Source of the DNA: CAZGAH01 sp964523295
GTDB taxonomy: Bacteria; Desulfobacterota; Desulfovibrionia; Desulfovibrionales; Desulfovibrionaceae
Reading direction: 5' to 3'
Assembly (NCBI GenBank): GCA_964523295.1
Contig: CAZGAH010000034.1
Location: 1 to 41,209 of the forward strand
Length of the DNA: 41,209 nucleotides
Numbering within the stretch: position 1 is the first letter of the stretch; the number at the start of each line of letters is the position of its first letter. The notes under the pieces were generated by a model that was not told where the DNA came from, searched no databases, and worked only from the letters and a program-made list of their open reading frames with translations. The position numbers were made by a program, and so were the translations under genes. Below are positions 6,879-14,149 of the stretch, in pieces.

Positions 6879-9101
6879 TCAACGTACCTGATAGATACGA
6901 ACAAATGGAAACCCTTCGTATTTTAATGCAAAATGCTTGCCAATTTCTGCATCATCCGGCGCGCACAGTAAAAGGCGCACGGCCAGGCTCGAATAGGCGC
7001 GCTCGTCGAGCAAATAGGATTTTCCGGCAAGTTCATTCACTACCAGGCGAGGACCGGTATTAGTCGGGTAGTCGTAGCGTCGGGAACCCGTGGCACGCAG
7101 CAGGTCCACGCTACGCAGTGAGGTGCCGCCTCTGCGTCCCGGTTCGACAAGGCGGCCGGACGTCGTATCCAGCGCGCTCGTTCCCTCCAGAGTCATGACA
7201 CTCGCTCCCGTACTGCTGCGGCTGCGAAAATCCCAGGTGGCATAATGCAAAATCCAATCCAGGACATCGAAAAACTCCAGGGCTACGACAAGGTACTGCG
7301 CCGGCGCTGCATCGGAGGTCCGTTCCTTCGCTCCCAGATCGTCCAGAAAGGTATGCACGTGCTCCGGACTCTGGTTTTCCCACTCCGGCCAGACGCCACG
7401 TTGCCGGGAGGCGTTGTAGGCAATGAACTGACTGGACAGCAACGGGTTCGTCGTTCCCAGGGCCAGACTCAGAGGATAGATGAAACCGATGTTGTTGCGG
7501 TTCCCGCCATCGGCGAAACTCTGTCTGCGGGCGAAATAGTTGGCTACATAGCCATAATCCCACCATATCCAGACCATGCTGTCCGGTTCGGAATGCCGCC
7601 TGAGCGATTCCAGAGCTGAAGCCATCTGCGACGTCAGGGCCGGTTTGGGAGGCAACTCGGCGTATTCCGAAAAACAGGGCCAGATCAGCAGCAATGTCAA
7701 CACAATCTGGCTGATCACGCACCAGCGCGCCCGAATGCCGGTCCGGGCGACGAGCCAGCGGCAGAACCAGCTCATCGGCAGGGCCAGGCCCAGACCACAT
7801 GCGGCGCTCATAAACATGGCCATTCGCGCTCCAAGAGAAAAGCCGGCCAGACCGAGCAGGGCCAGCGGGAGCAGGAGCAATGCCGCCGGCCTGAGCACGA
7901 ACACGATAACCGAGCTGACTATTCCCAGGGCCGCGGGCCAGGACCATACGTGCAACATTTTCAGAAACTCGAGCCCGAGCTTTCCGGTTTCAGACACGCT
8001 CAGCGCCAGCGACGGATAGAGGAGCGATTTCCCCTCGTCGAAAGCGGCTCTCACCGGCGCGACAGGCGCAAGGTATCGCTCGAAGTAGTACCAGGTCATA
8101 TGCCAGAGGAATTCGAGATCAAAACTGAGCAGTATCAGGAGCAACACGACCAGGCCAAGCCAGAGCCTCTGCGCGGTCAGTGAAAACCAGTTGTGCCGGA
8201 AGGTCAGGACGGCGACAATTACCAGACTGAAGAACAGTCCCGGCCAGCCGAGAAAGGCGGACAGGCCGAACAGCAGCAATCCCCAGAAGGATTCTTTGCG
8301 CAGAGCGGGCTTGCCGCGTAGCCATAACAGCCCCAGGGCGATAAAAAACAGTGCCAGGTTGAGGTCCCCGATACGCACGTGCCACAGGTTGGCGAAGCGG
8401 GCAAAGACGCCGGTCGCCACGAGGAAAAGGGCCTGTCGCGGCGTAAGCCCAGGGCTCGACGAAACGGCGTCCGGGGTCGGACTTGCACCGAGCGCTTTGC
8501 TAAACGTGTTCGCCAGTCGTGCGGGGAGAAAAGGCTCAGGCCGGAGGTATTGCTGGAGCCAGGCAGCAAGCGCCCAGGCCACGACAAGGGGAAAAAGCAG
8601 CGTCACCATGTCGGAGTCGTAAAAACCCAGATGCGAGCGGCCGAAAAAGCCGGGGGTCAACGCGGCAAGCGCGCCGGCGCAGAGCCCTGCCTCGGCTGCC
8701 CCGAGGGTCCAGGCCCACAGCGCCGTTATCGTCGCCACCAGACTGCTCAGGAATACAGGCAGCCAGAAACCTGGTCCGGTCGCGGGCAGGCCCGTCCATT
8801 CGGTGAAATACCGCGCGAGCAGTGCCAGCGGGTTGTTCTGGTCCACGCCGACGCCAACGGCTGCCGCCAGCCAGTGGTAGGCGTCCGGCGTATTCATGAT
8901 GTACTCGCCGCCGAAGCGTATCGCCGGATCCTGGCTCCAGGCCGGATAAACCAGGAGTTTGGCCGCAAGGGCCACGGCATACGCCACCAGGCCATAGGTC
9001 AAAGCCCGTCGTATTCCGTCAGGCCGGATCGAAACCTTCGCGACCGGTCTCGTTCGGGAGGACGTAACCGACGACGTGCGCTGCTTTTTTTTGGATTTCA
9101 T
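6879..9101 (-). CDS. STT3/PglB-type oligosaccharyltransferase
   Basis: Integral membrane enzyme that transfers a preassembled glycan from a polyprenyl diphosphate carrier to asparagine in N-X-S/T sequons on the periplasmic side. All diagnostic motifs are visible in the 740 residues: acidic D73 in NTPDAYHW, GFYDSD with D162 and D164, SVSE at 368-371 (the external-loop motif), arginine R426 in GARMAMF, and the acceptor-binding WWDYGY at 513-518 followed by DGGNRNN. About a dozen hydrophobic segments precede a soluble C-terminal domain. I chose ATG 9101; a TTG three codons upstream is possible, and neither has a clear ribosome site. It ends the operon begun by the gene at 13184, following the WecA-like fusion gene after 34 bases. 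The usual pgl sugar-biosynthesis and flippase genes are not nearby, so the glycan must be completed elsewhere. Confidence 0.9.
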   Translation of the reverse strand: MKSKKKQRTSSVTSSRTRPVAKVSIRPDGIRRALTYGLVAYAVALAAKLLVYPAWSQDPAIRFGGEYIMNTPDAYHWLAAAVGVGVDQNNPLALLARYFTEWTGLPATGPGFWLPVFLSSLVATITALWAWTLGAAEAGLCAGALAALTPGFFGRSHLGFYDSDMVTLLFPLVVAWALAAWLQQYLRPEPFLPARLANTFSKALGASPTPDAVSSSPGLTPRQALFLVATGVFARFANLWHVRIGDLNLALFFIALGLLWLRGKPALRKESFWGLLLFGLSAFLGWPGLFFSLVIVAVLTFRHNWFSLTAQRLWLGLVVLLLILLSFDLEFLWHMTWYYFERYLAPVAPVRAAFDEGKSLLYPSLALSVSETGKLGLEFLKMLHVWSWPAALGIVSSVIVFVLRPAALLLLPLALLGLAGFSLGARMAMFMSAACGLGLALPMSWFCRWLVARTGIRARWCVISQIVLTLLLIWPCFSEYAELPPKPALTSQMASALESLRRHSEPDSMVWIWWDYGYVANYFARRQSFADGGNRNNIGFIYPLSLALGTTNPLLSSQFIAYNASRQRGVWPEWENQSPEHVHTFLDDLGAKERTSDAAPAQYLVVALEFFDVLDWILHYATWDFRSRSSTGASVMTLEGTSALDTTSGRLVEPGRRGGTSLRSVDLLRATGSRRYDYPTNTGPRLVVNELAGKSYLLDERAYSSLAVRLLLCAPDDAEIGKHFALKYEGFPFVRIYQVR

Positions 9102-9135
9102 GATGCACAATACTTGGTCGAAAACGGTTCTGCGA

Positions 9136-11022
9136 TCATTCTACGACGGTTTCCAGCCTGAAAACCTGGCGGCGGACCGTGGCCATGGGATTCCAAAGCC
9201 GGGCAAAGGTCTGGGCTTGCTCGTTGGATATGGCCTTGGAGGATATCCATATCTCGGGCGCCTGGGAGAGTTCCTGGCGCCAACGCGGCTTTTCCTTGAT
9301 CGGAAAACTGCCGACAGTGTGACCTGGCAAGTTCGGGTCGTCATCGACAAAGCCGAGCACGCAGACGCCTGCCAGCGCTTCGTTGAACAGGGTTTCTTCG
9401 AGGAGTATCCGGCCGCCTTTTCCGGCGCCGTAGATCACGACCGGCTGGAGGCAGAGCTTTTTTTGCGCTATGGCACGGCGGCGGATCGCTGTGTCCAGAA
9501 GCTGAAAGCTTTGGCGTGAAAGCGAAATTGCCAGAAACAGGAGAAAACCGAATGTGATGTACGCGCTGCGGGAATACCCTTCCCCGAAGCGACTGACGAT
9601 CGTCGACACCGCGAAGGTCAGCGTGGTGCCGATAAACACCCCCAGGGCGTAGCTGGGGAGGTCGGATACCGAACTCAATCGCCAGGTGCTGCCGTAGGCG
9701 CCGGCCAGACGCAGTCCGAGCAGGGTGCTGGCCACGACCAGGGGCAAGGCCTGGAGCACGGCCTGACGCAGAAAGGGTTGCAGGTTGAAATCGAAGCGCA
9801 ACAGATAGGCGCCCCAGAAACAGGTGACGATCAGGATGGTATCCAGAAGAACCTGGGCCGCATTGCGACGCAGGAGAATACCGGCCAGAAATCTGGCGCT
9901 CAGAGGCAAGTGTCTGGCCGCGTCGTCTGCCGGGACAGTAACGTGGCTCAGATAGGCGCCGAAACAAAACACGATAAGCGCGAATATCCCGAACAGCGGC
10001 AGGGCCTGGTCCGGAAAGCGCTGAACGAGCACCGCGACGAGTGCGCCCAGACCGGCCAGCGTGTGGAGGAGAAACACCGAACGGCGATCGGAAAATCCCG
10101 ACAGTACGAGCCGGTGGGAGGTATGGTCGCACCCGCCCTCGTGAACCTTTCTGGCCGAAAGCAATCTGGCCAGCGTGACGAAGGTGGTATCGAAGATCGG
10201 CAGGGCGAGCGCCGTTACCGGCAGCATCAGCACCAGCATTCCCTGAATCAACGGATACTGTCCGTGGATGTTGATGCCCAGATAGCCGTTCAAGGGGCTG
10301 GGCATGGTCAACGCGGCGAGCATGAAGCCGATAAACATGCTCCCTGAATCGCCCATGAAAATTCTGGCCGGCCATTTGTTATGCAGCCAGAAGCCCAGAA
10401 CCGACGCCGCGAACAGAAGGCCCAGCGTAGAGGACGGAAAGGGGACGGCACCTCCCTTGATCGATAACAGCACGACTGCCGTAGCGGAGATAATGGCCAT
10501 GCCCGACGACAACCCGTCCATGTTGTCCAGCATGTTCACCGCGTTGGTGATGCCGACGAACCACAGATACGTCACGAGCAGATCGAGCACCGCCAACCCT
10601 GTGAGCGGAAACACACCGCCGGCATAGACAAAAATACTCGTTGCTCCCAACTGGCAGATAAGTTTCGTCGCGGCGGAAATCTGGCGCAGATCGTCCCACA
10701 GCCCGCATAACAGGAGCAGCGAGGCGCTAAAAAGGGCCGCCAGGGCAAGAGAGATCGCCTGCGGCGTGCTCTTGGAAGGAAAGGCGCCCAGCGTGCTGGA
10801 GGGATTGTCCGCAGAAAGGACCATGCCCGCTGCGACCAGAAACGGAAGGGCAAAGGCGACGCCGCCGTGCAGCGCGACAGGCTTCCGATGCCACCGCTCG
10901 GAGCGCGGGCGGCTTACCCAGCCGAAACGCCGACAGAGCGCGGCCAACAGGCCGGTCAGGATCCAGGAGGCGACGAATACCAGACACGGCCCCAGCAGTG
11001 GTCCTCGAAGACTATCGATCAT
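9136..11022 (-). CDS. WecA/MraY-like phosphoglycosyltransferase fused to PglF-like domain
   Basis: The N-terminal half (about 1-330) is a polytopic polyprenyl-phosphate HexNAc-1-phosphate transferase that starts lipid-linked glycan synthesis. It shows DDLRQI, NAVNMLDNMDGLSSG, FMGDSGSMFIG and a WecA-like HTSHRL. After a linker, the C-terminal half has four more membrane segments (LLRFDFNL in the first loop), then a Rossmann nucleotide-binding fold (VVIYGAGKGGRILLEE, LGFVDDDP). This is the N-terminal architecture of PglF/FlaA1/CapD-type dehydratases, but the catalytic SDR dehydratase domain is absent, so the protein ends just after the sensor-like fold. The start at 11022 (AAAGGAAG upstream) overlaps the preceding glycosyltransferase stop as ATGA, indicating translational coupling. 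A glycan-initiating role for the STT3 substrate is inferred; the job of the truncated half is unknown. Confidence 0.88.
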   Translation of the reverse strand: MIDSLRGPLLGPCLVFVASWILTGLLAALCRRFGWVSRPRSERWHRKPVALHGGVAFALPFLVAAGMVLSADNPSSTLGAFPSKSTPQAISLALAALFSASLLLLCGLWDDLRQISAATKLICQLGATSIFVYAGGVFPLTGLAVLDLLVTYLWFVGITNAVNMLDNMDGLSSGMAIISATAVVLLSIKGGAVPFPSSTLGLLFAASVLGFWLHNKWPARIFMGDSGSMFIGFMLAALTMPSPLNGYLGINIHGQYPLIQGMLVLMLPVTALALPIFDTTFVTLARLLSARKVHEGGCDHTSHRLVLSGFSDRRSVFLLHTLAGLGALVAVLVQRFPDQALPLFGIFALIVFCFGAYLSHVTVPADDAARHLPLSARFLAGILLRRNAAQVLLDTILIVTCFWGAYLLRFDFNLQPFLRQAVLQALPLVVASTLLGLRLAGAYGSTWRLSSVSDLPSYALGVFIGTTLTFAVSTIVSRFGEGYSRSAYITFGFLLFLAISLSRQSFQLLDTAIRRRAIAQKKLCLQPVVIYGAGKGGRILLEETLFNEALAGVCVLGFVDDDPNLPGHTVGSFPIKEKPRWRQELSQAPEIWISSKAISNEQAQTFARLWNPMATVRRQVFRLETVVE

Positions 11023-12170
11023 CGCTTCCTTTTCGGCGTCCCCGACGACAGCCCGCGCGCCAGTTCGCGATAAACGGACAGGGTTTCCCGCGCAGCCTTT
11101 CTCCAACTGAACGTAGCGGCGCGAAGCAGGCTGGCGGAGCGCATGGCGTCGATGCGCCACTCGTCCGTCAATACATTCTGCAAAACCTGAGCCATATTTT
11201 GCGGACTTGTCGGGTCAAAATAGACCGCGGCCTGACCCGCTACCTCGGGCAGACTCGATCGATCGGAGCAGGCAACCGGCGCGCCGCAAGCCATAGCCTC
11301 CAGCACGGGCAGGCCGAACCCCTCATATAGAGACGGAAATACGAACAGGGTTGCTCCGCTATATAATACAGCCAGGTCCTGCTCCCGGCATTCGCCCAGG
11401 ATCCGGACCGGCGCCTCGCTGGTCATTGCACCGACGCCAGCGGGTACCCGATACACCGGAATCCTTACCCCGGCAAGAATCAAAGGCACGGGCAGCGACA
11501 GGCTCTGCCAGGCCTCAATGAGACGATCGAGATTCTTGTGCGGTTTATTGGAGCCCAGGTAAAGGGCATATCGTTCGGGCAAGGACAGCCTGCGCTTGAG
11601 CTCTGCCACGGCCGGATCCGAGGCCGGCTTGAAGTGCTCACCGGCCGCCTCCAGGCAGACGATCGACTTCGACAGCTGCGAGGGCGCATAGCGGCGCAGG
11701 TCCTCCGCTGTCGACCGGGAGACGGCAATGACGCGTGCGGCACGGCGCAGGGCCGGATACAGGGCCAGCCGGAACAGCCAGCGTGCCTTAAGCGTGCTCT
11801 CCTGCGGAAACCGGAGGGGAATGAAATCATGGATCGTTACCACCGCAGGAGCCGGGAGAAACAAGGGCATCAACAGATAGGGACTGTGGTACACGGTGAC
11901 CCGGTGGCGGCGCAGCACCGAAGGCACGACCCATTGCTGGCGCAGGGAAAAGGGCGACAACGGAAGATCGAGATAGCGCAAGGCCGGGTTGTCGCTATCA
12001 AACGGCGTGAACAGCAACGGACGCGTCGGGTCGCGCAGGACCAGGAGCTGCTCGTCCGGGTCCAACTGCGCGGCCATGGCGCCGACCAGGCTGGAGGCGT
12101 AGCGGCCGATGCCAGGAAAATGGGCCTGGGCCGTACGGCCGTCGAAACAGTAGCGTCGCATCGTGGTCAT
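11019..12170 (-). CDS. GT4-family glycosyltransferase
   Basis: Cytoplasmic retaining glycosyltransferase of the group-1/GT4 type, GT-B fold, 383 residues. Visible features are the N-terminal acceptor-domain loop GIGRYASSLVGAM, VYHSPYLLMP and TIHDFIPLRFP in the middle, YLGSNKPHKNLDRLIEAW at the start of the donor domain, and the sugar-nucleotide signature FVFPSLYEGFGLPVLEAMACG followed by SSLPEVAGQAAVYFDP. It resembles mannosyl- or rhamnosyltransferases of this family, but the sugar cannot be deduced. It lies between the metallophosphoesterase (13-base gap) and the WecA-like fusion (ATGA overlap), so it probably extends the lipid-linked glycan that the fusion protein starts. Confidence 0.9.
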   Translation of the reverse strand: MTTMRRYCFDGRTAQAHFPGIGRYASSLVGAMAAQLDPDEQLLVLRDPTRPLLFTPFDSDNPALRYLDLPLSPFSLRQQWVVPSVLRRHRVTVYHSPYLLMPLFLPAPAVVTIHDFIPLRFPQESTLKARWLFRLALYPALRRAARVIAVSRSTAEDLRRYAPSQLSKSIVCLEAAGEHFKPASDPAVAELKRRLSLPERYALYLGSNKPHKNLDRLIEAWQSLSLPVPLILAGVRIPVYRVPAGVGAMTSEAPVRILGECREQDLAVLYSGATLFVFPSLYEGFGLPVLEAMACGAPVACSDRSSLPEVAGQAAVYFDPTSPQNMAQVLQNVLTDEWRIDAMRSASLLRAATFSWRKAARETLSVYRELARGLSSGTPKRKR

Positions 12171-12183
12171 GGTGATCCGGGCG

Positions 12184-12873
12184 TCATACCTGCCCCAGCG
12201 TCGCCTCCAGGCCCTGGTGCGTACGCCGGATTATGGCGTAGCCGCCCTGGGGCAAGGCACCGGGGTTGATGATCGTCGTTTTCCCGATACGGTCGACTGC
12301 ACGGGATTCATGAATATGACCGGTCAGGCAGACAGCAGGTTGCACGCGCTCGATAAATTCCCGGACCGCCGGGCTGCCCACGTGCCGCCCCGAGTCAAGG
12401 CGATCAAGCGCTGTCCCGAAAGGCGGATTGTGGACGACCAGCAGCAGTTGCGCATACGGCCTTGCCTGGGAAAAGCCAGCCTCGAGCCAGTCCCGGAGCC
12501 GGGCGTCGTCGTATTCGCTCGGCGTAGCGAAGGGCGTCGCCGTGGATGTCCCCGTGCCCATGATTCCCGCCGCCGGGCCCAGTTCATCCGCGGCCGCAAG
12601 CAAACGCGTCCGGGCATGAATGTTCCAGCCCTGCCGCTCCAGATAGGCATCGACGTCCGCGTGGTCCATATTGCCATACTGGGCGAAAATGAAGGGGTTG
12701 CGCCCGGCTATGGGCTCCATGACGCGCCGGGCCTGTTTCTCCCGGCCGCGCAGGGTCAAATCCCCGCTGACGATCACGCCCCTGGCAGCCTCAAGCCCCG
12801 GTATATCCTTCAATCGCGTGATGTCGTCGTGAATATCGCCGAATCCGATCCAATACTGCCCGCTCGCGTTCAT
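12184..12873 (-). CDS. Calcineurin-like metallophosphoesterase
   Basis: A 229-residue metallophosphoesterase of the compact YfcE/Icc-like type. It shows the full metal-ligand set in order: GDIHDD near the N-terminus, VSGDLTLRG, GNMDH (the GNHD position, with M-D for H-D), VVHNPPFG and GHIHESRA, then a terminal NPGALPQGGYAII common in this group. It is predicted to hydrolyse a phosphodi- or monoester in the cytoplasm; the substrate is unknown. Its ATG overlaps the stop of the small upstream gene (ATGA), and the glycosyltransferase follows after 13 bases. A link to glycan-lipid recycling or nucleotide-sugar turnover is only suggested by context. Confidence 0.88.
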   Translation of the reverse strand: MNASGQYWIGFGDIHDDITRLKDIPGLEAARGVIVSGDLTLRGREKQARRVMEPIAGRNPFIFAQYGNMDHADVDAYLERQGWNIHARTRLLAAADELGPAAGIMGTGTSTATPFATPSEYDDARLRDWLEAGFSQARPYAQLLLVVHNPPFGTALDRLDSGRHVGSPAVREFIERVQPAVCLTGHIHESRAVDRIGKTTIINPGALPQGGYAIIRRTHQGLEATLGQV

Positions 12874-13184
12874 CCCGCCTCCTTCGACCCAGGGACCATG
12901 CTCCGAGGTCTCCCGCTTGCATCGGGTGCCATGCCGACGCGAATATGGGTCACGCGAAGCACTTGCCGGAAAACACGCGTTACGGCAAGTACAGGGGCGT
13001 CGGCCTGGCCGGGCGCGTTGAAGACCGCCCCAGCCTGCACGGATCGTTTACGTCCGGCCCGATTACGTGCCACTTGGCCGGACAAGATCGTGACGACAAA
13101 AATTTCCCAAGGGCTCGGGCCATGAAAATCAAAGAACTCGGGCGGGTTTTTTTTCCGGATCATGGCCTGTTCATTTTTTGCCAT
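12870..13184 (-). CDS. Small hypothetical protein heading the glycosylation operon
   Basis: A 104-residue protein I do not recognise. An AGGAGG site lies 3 bases before ATG 13184 (a TTG at 13187 is immediately upstream), and the stop overlaps the next gene's start as ATGA, which is strong evidence that it is translated. The N-terminal half is basic and contains KKNPPEFFDFHGPSPWEIF followed by a short hydrophobic VVTIL. The C-terminal half is Arg/Val/Pro-rich without obvious domains. There are no cysteines and no clear signal peptide. As first gene of the operon it may be regulatory or structural; I see no basis for a function. Confidence 0.6.
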   Translation of the reverse strand: MAKNEQAMIRKKNPPEFFDFHGPSPWEIFVVTILSGQVARNRAGRKRSVQAGAVFNAPGQADAPVLAVTRVFRQVLRVTHIRVGMAPDASGRPRSMVPGSKEAG

Positions 13185-13237
13185 CAACCTCCTGTCATTC
13201 GTATTCTTTATCTAGTTTTTTGCTCCATATTCATTGT

Positions 13238-13266
13238 ATTTTATCGTTAATGATCTTAGATGCTAA
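13238..13266 (-). promoter_or_regulatory. Candidate promoter of the glycosylation operon
   Basis: On the minus strand TTAGCA (13261-13266) and TAAAAT (13238-13243) are separated by 17 bases, in a markedly AT-rich stretch just upstream of the AGGAGG-led gene at 13184. The -10 is 5 of 6 and the -35 is 4 of 6. In such AT-rich DNA chance matches are common. Confidence 0.35.
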
Positions 13267-13565
13267 AAGTATTTTAAAGTTTTAAACAAGTTTTCTTTTC
13301 ATTCACTGTAAATTTATTTAGTTTCCATAGTTGTAAAAAGCGGCTAGTCAATGCGTTCCTGCCCCTAAAGTCGCCGTCGACAGGCCATCCTCAGCACTTT
13401 CGCTGCAATCCCATCTTGAATCAATTATAATTCAATAATTTCAAGCGTTGCTTATCAAGGTTTTGTAAGCCCCCCCCAGGGTAACCAAAAAAATCTACCT
13501 GGCATTTTCTTAAAATTTTTAATAAATTTCTTGAAAATGTGCGACCCTACTGCTGTGGTCGGCCC
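13267..13565. other. AT-rich intergenic stretch
   Basis: No gene. Together with 13190-13266 it is far more AT-rich than the rest of the window, with many A and T runs. It contains a C8 tract at 13470-13477. It lies between the promoter region of the glycosylation operon and a dead transposase. Confidence 0.6.
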
Positions 13566-13920
13566 ATGGCACATCTGCACAAAAAAGTAAAAAAAGGGCA
13601 GGCCCTATTACTACATCCGCGAGATGGCACGGGGCGATGGCAAACCGAAAGTTGTCAGCCATATTTATCTCGGGTCAATCGGGCGCATTCTGGGGATGGC
13701 CACCGGAGGGCAACCCGGGCTGGAGAGGCTCCAGGCTCAGGAGTTCGGTGCACTCTGGCTGGGAAACCTCATTGACCAGGAGGTTGGACTGGTCGAGTTG
13801 ATCTATGCGACCGTCCCAAGGGCAAGGACAAGACCGGCCCGTCAGTCGGGGAGTACTTCCCCTCCGCTGCTTTCAACCGCATGATTGATTCTTGTTCCAA
13901 ACGGGCCATGCCCGAATGGT
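13566..13920 (+). pseudogene. Truncated, frameshifted IS1634-family transposase
   Basis: N-terminal remnant of an IS1634 (IS4-superfamily) transposase. It begins MAHLHKKVKKG. One extra base in the A7G3 run shifts the frame to RPYYYIREMARGDGKPKVV, then SHIYLGSIGRILGMATG and EFGALWLGNLIDQEVGLVELI. A second shift near 13810 leads to GPSVGEYF, AAFNRMIDSCSKRAMPEW. These are in family order, but reading stops at about residue 115 of roughly 550, exactly where the 41-bp repeat starts. The catalytic DDE core is absent. No terminal inverted repeats were recognised. Confidence 0.8.
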
Positions 13921-13961
13921 TAAGTCGCCATGAGCGGGGGACACCCTGATGCATGAAACGG
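13921..13961 (+). repeat. 41-bp dispersed repeat, copy 2
   Basis: Begins TAAGTCGCCATGAGCGG and ends GCATGAAACGG. It abuts the truncation point of the IS1634-type transposase remnant. Copies 1 and 3 lie at 4673-4713 and 20282-20324, both on the minus strand. Confidence 0.6.
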
Positions 13962-14149
13962 TCTTATCCTGATCTTTCCGCAGGCCAAAAAATCCCCACC
14001 TGACAAGGCGAGGAATTTTGTTTCCAGGTAGAGGCTGTCGACGATGTTTCAATAAGAGCTGTCGTACTGTTGATACGCTGTAAATGTATAGGTTTGCCAA
14101 GGCCAACGTGCGGTACTGTCCTCGACGCTCCTGCGCTTTCATTCGCGCC

